DNA from: Rhodospirillaceae bacterium
GTDB lineage: Bacteria > Pseudomonadota > Alphaproteobacteria > SP197
DNA length: 64,000 nucleotides
Assembly (NCBI GenBank): GCA_002722885.1
Contig: PBNE01000002.1
Location: 62,001-126,000, forward strand
Direction of reading: 5' to 3'
In this document: piece after piece, positions 17,685 through 26,057 of the stretch
How positions within the stretch are numbered: position 1 is the first letter of the stretch
Layout of the letters: every line of letters starts with the position of its first letter
Program-made: the position numbers and the translations under genes
The notes under the pieces: generated by a model
What the model saw: only the letters and a program-made list of their open reading frames with translations
Told to the model about the DNA's origin: nothing
Database searches by the model: none

Positions 17685-17820
17685 TTTCCCCTCCCCCCTT
17701 GAGCGGGAGGGTCGGGGTGGGGGGCTCCTTCCACCGACACTAGCAGACGTGAAAGCAAAACAGGCAGCGCTTCGCGCTCCCCCCTCCCTAACCTTCCCCC
17801 TCGCTGGGGGGAGGGAATAG
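17685..17820. repeat. Inverted pair of GC-rich intergenic repeats
   Basis: Two copies of a C-run/G-run element face each other between the hydrolase and the next operon. The left copy (17685-17728) reads CCCCTCCCCCC, then GGGAGGGTCGGGGTGGGGGG; the right copy (17774-17820) is its reverse complement with changes. Each can fold alone, and the pair can form a larger hairpin. A related short hairpin occurs after htpG. They resemble the short dispersed palindromes common between genes of GC-rich Proteobacteria. Confidence 0.65.
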
Positions 17821-17836
17821 TGTCTGGTGACAGTCG

Positions 17837-19909
17837 ATGACCAACGATCCCCGTTACGACGTTCTTTTCGAGCCGGTGAAGATCGGCCCCGTTACCGCGA
17901 AGAACCGCTTCTATCAGGTGCCGCACTGCACCGGCATGGGCTACGACCGCCCGGCCACACTGGCCGCGATGCGCGGTGTGAAGGCTGAAGGCGGCTGGGG
18001 TGTGGTGAACACTGAGTACACCTCGATCCACCCCACCGCAGACGACGCGGCCTTCCCGACCTGCAGCCTGTGGGACGAAGACGACGTGAGAACCATGGCC
18101 GTCACCGCGGATGCCATTCACGAGCACGGCGCCCTGGCCGGCACACAGCTCTGGCACGGCGGGCTCTATTCCGGTGTGAAGCTGACCCGTGAGGTCCCGG
18201 TCGCGCCCAGCGGACGGCCGATCGGTTATCTCTCACCGCTCCATGCACGGACCATGGACAAGACCGATATCCGTGAGCTGCGGCGCTGGCAGGTCGATGC
18301 TGCGAAACGGGCCCAGCGTGCCGGCTTCGACATCGTTTATGTCTATGCCGGTCACGCCTATCTGCCAGCCCAGTTCATCAGCCGCAGGTTCAACAAGCGC
18401 AGCGACGAATACGGCGGCAGCCTCGAGAACCGGGTGCGCCTCATCGAGGAGATGATCGCCGACACGAAGGAGGCCGTGGGCGACACCTGCGCCGTGGCCA
18501 TCCGCTTCTCGATCGACGAATTGGTCGGCGAGCCCGGTCTCGTGAGCGAAACCGAAGGTCGTGAGGTCGTCGAGATGCTGGCCGACCTGCCCGACCTCTG
18601 GGACGTCAACATCGCTGACTACCGCACCGATTCGGGCAGCTCCCGCTTCTTCGAGGAGGGATTCCAGGAGATTCACACCAAATGGGTCAAACCGCTGACA
18701 TCCAAGCCCGTCGTCGGTGTCGGCCGATACACCAGCCCGGACCGCATGGTCTCCCTGATCAACAAGGGCGCGCTCGATATGATCGGGGCCGCCCGCCCCT
18801 CAATCGCCGATCCGTTTCTGCCTAAGAAAGTTGAAGAAGGTCGCATCGAGGACATCCGCGAGTGCATCGGCTGCAACATCTGCCGTGCCGCTTTCAAAGG
18901 TTGCGTGCCGATCCGTTGCACCCAGAACCCGACCATGGGCGAGGAATGGCGCAGCGGCTGGCACCCGGAGGTCATCACATCGAAGGCCAGTGACGACGCC
19001 GTGCTGGTGGTCGGCGCCGGACCTGCGGGTCTGGAGGCGTCACGCGCCCTGGGCCAACGCGGTTACGCGGTGACCCTTGCCGAAGCCGGGACTGATCTCG
19101 GTGGACATGTCGCCCGGATCGCACAGCTTCCGGGGCTCACCGCATGGAAGCGCGCCACCGACTGGCGCATCGGACAGATCGAGCCGATGACCAATGTCGA
19201 GATCTATCGCGACAGCCGCCTGTCGGCTGATGACGTCATGGCCTTCGACTTCCCCCATGTGGTGATGGCCACGGGCTGCTCCTGGGTGCGCGACGGCACC
19301 GGCCGCAGCCATATCGAGGCCATCCCAGGCCACGATCAGCCCCATGTCTTCTCAGCTGACGATCTGCTCGACGCTACGCCCGACGGGCTGAAGGGCCCGG
19401 TGGTGGTTTATGACGACGACCACTACGCCGTTGCCGGCGCCCTGGCCGAGCGACTGAGCCGGGAGGGCCACGACGTCACCTTGATGACACCGGCACCCGA
19501 AGCCAGCGTCTGGACCCTGCAGACCGACGAGCATCATCTGGTGATGCCGCGCCTGCACGAAGCCGGTGTCGCCATCGCGACCCTGCAGCGGATCGAGAGC
19601 ATCGAAGAGGGTCATCTGGTCCTGCGCCATGTCCAGTCTGGTGCCGCCACACAACAGGCCTGCGGCTCGCTTGTGCTGGTGACCTCAAGAACGCCCAATG
19701 ATGGCCTCTATCAGACACTTCAGGCGCAGACGGAACCGACAGATAGCAACCCGCTGTCCAGCATCACGGCCATCGGCGACTGTCTGGCGCCGGGCCTGAT
19801 CGTGGACGCCATCTATGCCGGCCACCGCTTCGCCCGGGAGTTCCAGGCCAAGACCGCGGGAGACGTAAGGTTTCGCCGCGAACGCGTTGTTCTGGGAGCA
19901 GAAGTATGA
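17837..19909 (+). CDS. Trimethylamine dehydrogenase-like flavin/iron-sulfur oxidoreductase
   Basis: Protein of 690 residues collinear with trimethylamine dehydrogenase: an N-terminal old-yellow-enzyme barrel (about 1-340), a 4Fe-4S segment, then an FAD/ADP-binding domain (VVGAGPAGLEAS at about 392-403). YQVPHC carries Cys31, the counterpart of the Cys that binds FMN covalently. Cys343, 346, 349 and 361 form the cluster motif CIGCNIC-C. Of the aromatic cage that holds trimethylamine, the Tyr in NTEY (residue 61) is kept, but the two Trp appear replaced. It probably demethylates another N-methyl amine, as in N-methylproline demethylases. The stop overlaps the next start (ATGA), so it heads the operon. 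Confidence 0.88.
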   Translation: MTNDPRYDVLFEPVKIGPVTAKNRFYQVPHCTGMGYDRPATLAAMRGVKAEGGWGVVNTEYTSIHPTADDAAFPTCSLWDEDDVRTMAVTADAIHEHGALAGTQLWHGGLYSGVKLTREVPVAPSGRPIGYLSPLHARTMDKTDIRELRRWQVDAAKRAQRAGFDIVYVYAGHAYLPAQFISRRFNKRSDEYGGSLENRVRLIEEMIADTKEAVGDTCAVAIRFSIDELVGEPGLVSETEGREVVEMLADLPDLWDVNIADYRTDSGSSRFFEEGFQEIHTKWVKPLTSKPVVGVGRYTSPDRMVSLINKGALDMIGAARPSIADPFLPKKVEEGRIEDIRECIGCNICRAAFKGCVPIRCTQNPTMGEEWRSGWHPEVITSKASDDAVLVVGAGPAGLEASRALGQRGYAVTLAEAGTDLGGHVARIAQLPGLTAWKRATDWRIGQIEPMTNVEIYRDSRLSADDVMAFDFPHVVMATGCSWVRDGTGRSHIEAIPGHDQPHVFSADDLLDATPDGLKGPVVVYDDDHYAVAGALAERLSREGHDVTLMTPAPEASVWTLQTDEHHLVMPRLHEAGVAIATLQRIESIEEGHLVLRHVQSGAATQQACGSLVLVTSRTPNDGLYQTLQAQTEPTDSNPLSSITAIGDCLAPGLIVDAIYAGHRFAREFQAKTAGDVRFRRERVVLGAEV

Positions 19910-21432
19910 GCAGGCGAGACGGCAGACGGCGCGCACGGCGGCCCGGCGGCGATACCGTCAGCCAGCTTCCCTGGCGACGCCTCAAGAATCCTTATCAGCC
20001 CGTCGAGGTGATCAGCGCCGATCACCTGGAGGCGATGCACCAGACCTCGCTTCGCGTGCTCGAAGAGCTCGGCATCGAGTTCCTGTCCGAGGTCGCCCTC
20101 AAGAAGCTCAAGGACGCTGGAGCCGACGTCGACTTCGACACTCAGATGGTCCGCTTCGACCGCGACCTTGTCATGGACCTGGTCGGCAAGGCGCCGTCCG
20201 AATTCACGCTGACCCCGCGCAATCCCGACCGCGCGGTGACCTTCGGTGGCACCAACATCGCGTTCAACTCAGTCGGCGGTCCACCCAACGCAAGCGATCT
20301 CGACGGCGGCCGACGCCAGGGCAACTTCGCCGATTTCAACAACTTCATCCGCCTGATGCAGAGCCTCAACGTCCTGCATCTGTGCGGCGGCGTTCCCATT
20401 GCACCGATCGACCTCGACGCGGAAACCCGTCACCTCGACTGCATGCAGTCGATCCTGACGCTGTCGGACAAGGTCTGGCACGCCACAGGCCTGGGCAAAC
20501 AGCGGGTGTCCGATGCCGTCGACATGCTGTGTATCGCCCGTGGCAAGTCGCGCGAGGAGATCAAAGCCGAACCTGGCTTCTTCACCACGATCAACGTGAA
20601 CTCGCCCCGGCGCATCGACGGCCCGATGATCGATGGCCTGATGGAAGCCGCCGAAAACGGTCAGGCGGTATCGCTGACACCGTTCACGCTGGCGGGCGCC
20701 ATGAGCCCGTCGACCATTCCCGGCGCGCTGGTCCAGCAGAATGCCGAGGGTCTGGCGGGCATCGCCTTCACCCAGATCGTCGCCCCGGGCGCCCCGGTGT
20801 TCTACGGCGGGTTCACCAGCAACGTCGACATGAAGACCGGTGCGCCGGCCTTCGGCACGCCGGAATACACAAAGTCCTGCATGATCGGCGGACAGCTCGC
20901 ACGGCGCTACAACCTGCCCTACCGCTCGAGCAACACGAACGCTTCGAACACGGTCGACGCCCAGGCGGCCTATGAATCCGAGATGTCGATCTGGGGTGCC
21001 GTCATGGGCCACGCCAACCTGTTGCACCACGGCGCTGGCTGGCTCGAAGGCGGACTGACCGCCAGCTTCGAGAAGGCCGTGATCGATGCCGAGATGTTGC
21101 AGATGATGGGCGAGTTCCTGCAGCCGACCGAGGTCAACGAAGACACGATGGCGTACGAGGCGATCAAGGAGGTCCAGCCGGGCGGCCATTTCTTTGGTGC
21201 GGCCCACACACTGGAGCATTACGAAACCGCGTTCTACGATCCCATGGTTTCGGACTGGCGCAACTTCGAGACATGGGAAGAATCCGGCGCCAAGACAGCG
21301 ACGGAACGCGCCAACGGCATATACAAGGAACTGATGAAGACATTTGAAGCGCCGCCCCTCGACCCCACCATTGCCGAGGAGCTCGAGGCATTTGTCGCCA
21401 GACGCAAGGAAGAGGAGGCCAGCCAGTCATGA
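19906..21432 (+). CDS. Trimethylamine methyltransferase (MttB) family protein, non-pyrrolysine
   Basis: Protein of 508 residues of the MttB superfamily, TIM-barrel methyltransferases that move a methyl group from a quaternary or tertiary amine to a corrinoid protein. Typical segments are the N-terminal LRVLEELGIEFLSE, GGTNIAFNSVGGPP (about 123-136), NVNSPRRIDGPM and the C-terminal GGHFFGAAHTLEHYE with a conserved His pair. It has no internal TAG, so it lacks pyrrolysine, like the glycine betaine methyltransferases of the family. No corrinoid protein gene is nearby. It overlaps both neighbours by ATGA, which implies coupled translation with the TMADH-like enzyme and the Rieske oxygenase. Confidence 0.85.
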   Translation: MSRRDGRRRARRPGGDTVSQLPWRRLKNPYQPVEVISADHLEAMHQTSLRVLEELGIEFLSEVALKKLKDAGADVDFDTQMVRFDRDLVMDLVGKAPSEFTLTPRNPDRAVTFGGTNIAFNSVGGPPNASDLDGGRRQGNFADFNNFIRLMQSLNVLHLCGGVPIAPIDLDAETRHLDCMQSILTLSDKVWHATGLGKQRVSDAVDMLCIARGKSREEIKAEPGFFTTINVNSPRRIDGPMIDGLMEAAENGQAVSLTPFTLAGAMSPSTIPGALVQQNAEGLAGIAFTQIVAPGAPVFYGGFTSNVDMKTGAPAFGTPEYTKSCMIGGQLARRYNLPYRSSNTNASNTVDAQAAYESEMSIWGAVMGHANLLHHGAGWLEGGLTASFEKAVIDAEMLQMMGEFLQPTEVNEDTMAYEAIKEVQPGGHFFGAAHTLEHYETAFYDPMVSDWRNFETWEESGAKTATERANGIYKELMKTFEAPPLDPTIAEELEAFVARRKEEEASQS

Positions 21433-22571
21433 CCATCATCGAGAACCAGTTTGATCCCACCCGCTACGCCGCCGTGCGCAAGCCGTTGCTGGAGGCCGAG
21501 ACTCTGCCGCCCGATGCCTACACCTCGGAGAGCTTTTTCAAGCGCGAGGTCGAGACGATCTTCTTGAAGGTCTGGAACTTCGTCGGCCGCGAGGACCGGG
21601 TGCCGAATCCCGGGGATTACGCCGCCTTTGAATTCGTCGGTGTGCCCGTGGTCATCGTGCGGGGCCGCGACGGCCGGGTCCGCGCCTTCGCCAACTCGTG
21701 CCGCCATCGCGGCGCCAAGGTGATGGCCGGTGAGGGCAACTGCACCGTCTTCTCCTGCCCCTACCACGCCTGGACCTACGCCATTGATGACGGACGGCTG
21801 ATCGGCGCGATGGAGATGGACGAGACCGTCGGCTTCGACAAGAAGAATTTCGGCCTGATCGAACTTCGCCTGGAAACCTGGGCCGGCTTCCTGTTCCTAA
21901 ACTTCGATCACGATGCAGCCCACCTGAGCGACTGGCTCGGTGACCTGCCCGAGCTCATGGCGTCCTACAAACTCGAAGACATGGTGACCACGCGCCGGGT
22001 CGAGTACGACCTTGCCTGTAACTGGAAGGTCTATGTCGAAAATGCGATGGAGAGCTATCACGTTCCCACCGTGCACCAGCAGACGATCCAAAAGCAGAAG
22101 CGCGATCACAACCCGCCTGTCGAAAGCAACGGCGAGTACGAGGGCCTGTTCACCCGCCACACCGGCAGCCGCGCCCTTCTGCCCGGCGCCAAGGGCTTCC
22201 CCTACATCGAAAGCCTCGAGGGCCTCACCACCGAGGGCACCTACTACATCCTGATCAACCCCTCGACGATGTTCGGTTTGACCTTCGACTGCATGTGGTG
22301 GCTGGAACTCCATCCGATCAGCGCCGAACGCACCAAGCTGATCGTGGGATCCTGCTTCCCCAAGAAGACAACAGAACGCGATGATTTCGATGAGATCGTC
22401 GAGAACTATTACGCCCGCTGGGAGAAATCGATCGTTGAGGACAACGACGTCTCCGACATCCAGCAGATCGGTCTGGGCTCACCCTTCGTCCAGCCCGGAC
22501 GCTTCAGCTACATGGAACCCCTGGTCCACACAATCGACAACTGGGTTATCGACCGGGTCCTGTCGAAATGA
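21429..22571 (+). CDS. Rieske non-heme iron oxygenase, alpha subunit
   Basis: Protein of 380 residues. The Rieske cluster motif is CRHRG, then CPYHAWTY (about residues 80-118), and the mononuclear iron site is NWKVYVENAMESYHVPTVHQ (two His) with a later Asp in NDVSDIQQ. The group includes proline betaine, carnitine and glycine betaine demethylases and choline monooxygenase, which fits an operon for a quaternary amine. These oxygenases need a reductase, and none is in the operon. It would remove the first methyl group or hydroxylate the substrate before the TMADH-like step. Overlap with the MttB-like gene is ATGA. Confidence 0.88.
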   Translation: MTIIENQFDPTRYAAVRKPLLEAETLPPDAYTSESFFKREVETIFLKVWNFVGREDRVPNPGDYAAFEFVGVPVVIVRGRDGRVRAFANSCRHRGAKVMAGEGNCTVFSCPYHAWTYAIDDGRLIGAMEMDETVGFDKKNFGLIELRLETWAGFLFLNFDHDAAHLSDWLGDLPELMASYKLEDMVTTRRVEYDLACNWKVYVENAMESYHVPTVHQQTIQKQKRDHNPPVESNGEYEGLFTRHTGSRALLPGAKGFPYIESLEGLTTEGTYYILINPSTMFGLTFDCMWWLELHPISAERTKLIVGSCFPKKTTERDDFDEIVENYYARWEKSIVEDNDVSDIQQIGLGSPFVQPGRFSYMEPLVHTIDNWVIDRVLSK

Positions 22572-22626
22572 TCCGTCAGCCTCAGGCTTCGCGTCATCGT
22601 GGCCGGGGTGACAGGATGACCGGCTG

Positions 22627-23622
22627 ATGCCCGCAAAGCTCAACGTCCACGTCTCCGCGCTCTCGTCACAGCCGGAGACCTTCTGGGTCACCGAGGAGCG
22701 GGTTGCGGCCGCCTGCAAGCGGCACAAGGGGCTCGCCAGACACCTGCGTTTCGATTGGTCGTGGGATCATGACCGCTTCGCCGACGGCATGGCCAAGGCC
22801 GACATCATGATCGGCTGGCGTTTCCCGGGGCCCGAGCTCCGCGCGATGGCACCGAACCTGAAGTGGATCACCCTGACCGGCGCGGGCACCGAACACCTCC
22901 AGCCCTTCGATTGGGTCTGGCCCGGCCTCAAGCTCACCAACAACAGCGGTGTCCATGCCGAAAAGGCCGCCGAGTTTGCCGGTGCTGCCGTGCTTGCCAT
23001 GGCTCATGGCCTGCCGTTCTTCGCCACGAACAAGCCGAAACGGCGCTGGGAGAAACGCTTCACGACCACCATCGAGGGCGGCACGGCAGTTGTGATCGGG
23101 CTGGGTGGCATGGGCGGCGCCACCGCACGCTGGCTCAAACAGAAGCTCGGGATGACCGTGATCGGCGTGACCCGCACGGGCAAGCCGTTCCGCTGGGCCG
23201 ACAAGGTGGTGAAGGCAAGCCGGATCGAGACGGTGTTGCCCAAGGCGAACACAGTCGTCGTGATGGCTCCGCTGACAAATGAGACCGAGAACCTGTTGAG
23301 CCGTCGGCGTCTGGGCATGCTCAAGCCCGACGCCACCCTGCTCAACATGGGCCGGGCCCGCATCGTGGACTACGACGCCCTGGCCGATCTTCTGGACAAC
23401 GGACAGCTCGGCGGAGCCCTGCTCGATGTCTTCGAGCCCGAGCCCCTGCCGCGGTCCTCACGCCTCTGGACCACGCCTAACCTGATCCTGTCGCCCCATT
23501 GCTCGTCCGACGATGTCGACAACTACATTCCCAAGACGCTGGACTGGTTCTTCGCCAACCTCGAACGCTTCCTGGCCGGCCGCCGCCCGACCAACCGGGT
23601 CGACACACGTCTGCAGTACTGA
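22627..23622 (+). CDS. D-2-hydroxyacid dehydrogenase
   Basis: NAD(P)-dependent dehydrogenase of 331 residues from the phosphoglycerate/glyoxylate reductase family. The nucleotide-binding GLGGMGGATARWL lies at about 158-170. The catalytic Arg (MAPLTNETENL precedes; RARIVDYDAL lies nearby), Glu in DVFEPEPLP and His in SPHCSS are present. It interconverts a 2-hydroxy acid and a 2-keto acid. Lying 55 bases after the Rieske gene and on the same strand, it probably handles a downstream intermediate. The exact substrate is unknown. Confidence 0.82.
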   Translation: MPAKLNVHVSALSSQPETFWVTEERVAAACKRHKGLARHLRFDWSWDHDRFADGMAKADIMIGWRFPGPELRAMAPNLKWITLTGAGTEHLQPFDWVWPGLKLTNNSGVHAEKAAEFAGAAVLAMAHGLPFFATNKPKRRWEKRFTTTIEGGTAVVIGLGGMGGATARWLKQKLGMTVIGVTRTGKPFRWADKVVKASRIETVLPKANTVVVMAPLTNETENLLSRRRLGMLKPDATLLNMGRARIVDYDALADLLDNGQLGGALLDVFEPEPLPRSSRLWTTPNLILSPHCSSDDVDNYIPKTLDWFFANLERFLAGRRPTNRVDTRLQY

Positions 23623-23747
23623 AACCGGTTGCTGCTTCAGCGGGCCGGACTTCGATGATCTGGCTCAAACCGGACGCCTGCTCCGCGTGTTAGGACGTAT
23701 CCAAGGGTGGCCAACCGGACTAATGTCCAGCCTGCAGAGGAGACATC

Positions 23748-25205
23748 ATGCTACTGACCGGCCAGGACTACATCGACTCCATTCGCGACGGCCGCGAGGT
23801 CTGGATCGATGGCGAGCGCGTCAAGGATGTGCCGAACCACAAGGCGTTCAAGCCGATGGTCGATGTGCGCGCCCGGGTCTATGACATGGCGCACGAGGAC
23901 AAACATCGCGACGCCATGACCGTGACCGATCCCGATGGCGAGGTCTGCTCGGTCTCCTGGCAGCCGCCGCGCAGCAAGGAAGACCTTCACGCCAAGTGGC
24001 GCTGGGTCGATGCCGTGATGGACGACATCGAAGGTGTGGCCTTCCGCCTGGGCGACGAGACCATCGGCGCGGTGTGGTCCCTGATGGATGGCCGCGATGT
24101 GCTGGATGCCATCACGAGTGACTACACGCCCAACATCGAACGTCATATCGAACGGACCTACCGCAGTGACCTCTTCACGGTCTCCGGCAACACCGACCCC
24201 AAGGGCGACCGTTCGCTTCCGCCACAACAGCAGGATCCGGACATGCTGCTGCATGCGGTCAAGGAGACCGATGCAGGCATCGTGGTGCGCGGTGCCAAGT
24301 ATGAGACCGCCGCAGCCTATTCCCACCAGGCCTTCGTCAAGCCGACCATCGCCAACTGGGGCGATGCGGCCATGTCTGACTATGCCTTGGGGTTCATGTG
24401 TCCCATGGGCGCACCGGGCCTCAAGCATATCTGCCGCGCCAGCCACATGCGCGATCGCTCCGCCCGCGACTACCCGAGCACCGCGCGTTTCGACGAGATC
24501 GATACGCTGCTCGTGTTCGATGACGTGTTGATCCCCTGGCAAGACGTCTTTTTCTATCAGCATACCAAGGCAGCGGGGTTCATCCGCTCCATGCTGCACC
24601 GCTACAGCGCCCTGCCCTTTGTCATCCGCATCCTGCATCTGGCCGACCTTCTGATCGGCGCGGCCAAGTTCAACGCCGAACAGACCGGTCTCGACAAGCA
24701 GCCGGCGGTGCGTGAGAAGCTCGCCACGCTGGCGGCCTGGCGTCAGGGCATTCATGCCCATGTGCTGACTTCGATTGAGATGGCCGAGACCTCGGCCAGC
24801 GGCCTTGCCATGCCGCACCAGTCAATGCTCTACGCCGGCCGCATCCATGCCTGCGAGGGCCTGCCGCGCATGATGCATCTGACCCGGGAGCTGGTCGGCG
24901 GCCAGATCTGCATCACACCGGATTCCGATGCCTTTGAAGGGGTCGATACGGCCCCATGGATGGACAAATTCTATACCGTCAACGACCGATGGATTTCCGA
25001 AGACCGGCGCAAACTCCTGGCCTATGCCCGTGACCTCGTGAACTCCGATCATGCCGGCCACCGGCTGACCTTTGCTCTATTTGCCCAGTCGCCGCCGTTT
25101 GCGCACCTCAATGCCGAGTACATGACCTTCGATTTTGAGGAGCCCAAGCGCAAGGTGAAGGCTGCCGCAGGCCTTTCGGACCGTGTACTGGGCAACAAGC
25201 CATGA
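23748..25205 (+). CDS. 4-hydroxyphenylacetate 3-monooxygenase (HpaB) family protein
   Basis: FADH2-dependent monooxygenase of 485 residues, the usual size for HpaB-type enzymes. The N-terminal TGQDYIDSIRDGREVWIDGERV and the following VYDMAHE are family signatures, and the middle has the acyl-CoA-dehydrogenase-like fold region with ARDYPSTARFDEIDTLLVFDDVLIPW-type sequence (about 240-265). It would hydroxylate a ring or a nitrogen heterocycle with reduced flavin from a partner reductase (HpaC type), which is not present. A clear GAGGAG precedes the ATG. It overlaps the RidA gene by ATGA. Confidence 0.85.
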   Translation: MLLTGQDYIDSIRDGREVWIDGERVKDVPNHKAFKPMVDVRARVYDMAHEDKHRDAMTVTDPDGEVCSVSWQPPRSKEDLHAKWRWVDAVMDDIEGVAFRLGDETIGAVWSLMDGRDVLDAITSDYTPNIERHIERTYRSDLFTVSGNTDPKGDRSLPPQQQDPDMLLHAVKETDAGIVVRGAKYETAAAYSHQAFVKPTIANWGDAAMSDYALGFMCPMGAPGLKHICRASHMRDRSARDYPSTARFDEIDTLLVFDDVLIPWQDVFFYQHTKAAGFIRSMLHRYSALPFVIRILHLADLLIGAAKFNAEQTGLDKQPAVREKLATLAAWRQGIHAHVLTSIEMAETSASGLAMPHQSMLYAGRIHACEGLPRMMHLTRELVGGQICITPDSDAFEGVDTAPWMDKFYTVNDRWISEDRRKLLAYARDLVNSDHAGHRLTFALFAQSPPFAHLNAEYMTFDFEEPKRKVKAAAGLSDRVLGNKP

Positions 25206-25618
25206 CCGTCCACGAGCGCTTCCGGAAGTTCGAGACCAACCAGTGGTATCGCGGTCAGCAGACGCTGAACTCACAGTTCTGCATGGTCGTGAAGGACGGC
25301 AACTGGCTCGCGATCCGGGGACAGACCGGCCACGACCTCGACGGCAACTTTCACGGCCTGGGTGACGCCGCCGAACAGACCGAACAGGCGATCCGCAACC
25401 TGCGCACGCTCATGACCGAGGCCGGCGGACGGTTCGAAGACATCTGCAAGGTCAAGGTCTGGGTCACCGACCGTGCCTTTATCGAGCCGGTCCATCGTGT
25501 CCTGGCCGAACGCTTGCGCGGTATTCACGTTGTGATGAACACGGTCTGCATCAACGGCCTGGCCCGGCCCTACATGAACATGGAAATCGACGTCTACGCC
25601 GTCATCCAGGACGACTGA
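25202..25618 (+). CDS. RidA/YjgF-family protein
   Basis: Protein of 138 residues of the RidA superfamily. The conserved elements are GQTGHDLDGN, TEQAIRNLRTLMTEAGGRFEDICKV (helix) and the C-terminal RPYMNMEIDVYA. Most members hydrolyse reactive enamines or imines; the ones next to flavin monooxygenases, such as RutC beside RutA, act on unstable ring-opening products. The ATGA overlap with the HpaB-like gene argues for a similar partnership here. The catalytic Arg of true imine deaminases (near residue 105) seems to correspond to the RPY motif at the end of the core. Confidence 0.8.
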   Translation: MTVHERFRKFETNQWYRGQQTLNSQFCMVVKDGNWLAIRGQTGHDLDGNFHGLGDAAEQTEQAIRNLRTLMTEAGGRFEDICKVKVWVTDRAFIEPVHRVLAERLRGIHVVMNTVCINGLARPYMNMEIDVYAVIQDD

Positions 25619-25674
25619 CGAAGAGAACCAGATCCCTAATCCTCCGACCGGTCAGAGCCTTCCCGGTTGCGCTC

Positions 25675-26028
25675 TTAGTGCCGTGTTGTCGGCAGCCGCG
25701 GCAACCAGGTTTCGCGCCGGATGGTCCAGAGATCATAGGTCGCCTTGAACCGGTCGGGCTCTTCCAGCGCACCCAGATGCAGCTCGATTTCGTCGTCGCT
25801 GCATGAAAACACCGACGATCCGCAGCGCGGACAAAACGTCCGGCCTTCGTAGTCGGCGGTCTCACCGGTCAAGGTCACATGATCCCGATGAAAGATCGCC
25901 GAGGCATGGAACAGGGCGCCGTGGTGCTTGCGGCAGTCCATACAGTGACAGACGCCGACCCGGTCGGGCTCGCCCGTTGCGACAAATCGCACTAGGCCGC
26001 ACAGGCATCCGCCGGTAGCCTCGTCCAT
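25675..26028 (-). CDS. GFA family zinc protein
   Basis: Intact glutathione-dependent formaldehyde-activating-like (CENP-V fold) protein of 117 residues. Zinc ligands appear in GGCLCG, CHCMDC and FCPRCGSS. Members may bind glutathione adducts of aldehydes. Formaldehyde released by demethylases in the neighbouring operon is a possible link, but this gene is convergent with that operon, so co-regulation is not implied. It is the functional counterpart of the broken GFA gene near 6.7 kb. Confidence 0.82.
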   Translation of the reverse strand: MDEATGGCLCGLVRFVATGEPDRVGVCHCMDCRKHHGALFHASAIFHRDHVTLTGETADYEGRTFCPRCGSSVFSCSDDEIELHLGALEEPDRFKATYDLWTIRRETWLPRLPTTRH

Positions 26029-26057
26029 GTGCTGTCTCCTCTCAACCGAACCGGACG

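Noticed and set aside
20269-21219. Minus-strand open frame of 316 codons opposite the MttB-like gene.
   Set aside because: Antisense shadow within a coupled operon.
19906-21432. Pyrrolysine-containing trimethylamine methyltransferase.
   Set aside because: There is no in-frame TAG in the gene, and no pyl genes are seen nearby.
23751-24818. Long minus-strand open frame of 355 codons opposite the HpaB-like gene.
   Set aside because: The His/Gly-rich composition without motifs is typical of antisense frames; the plus-strand gene is well supported.
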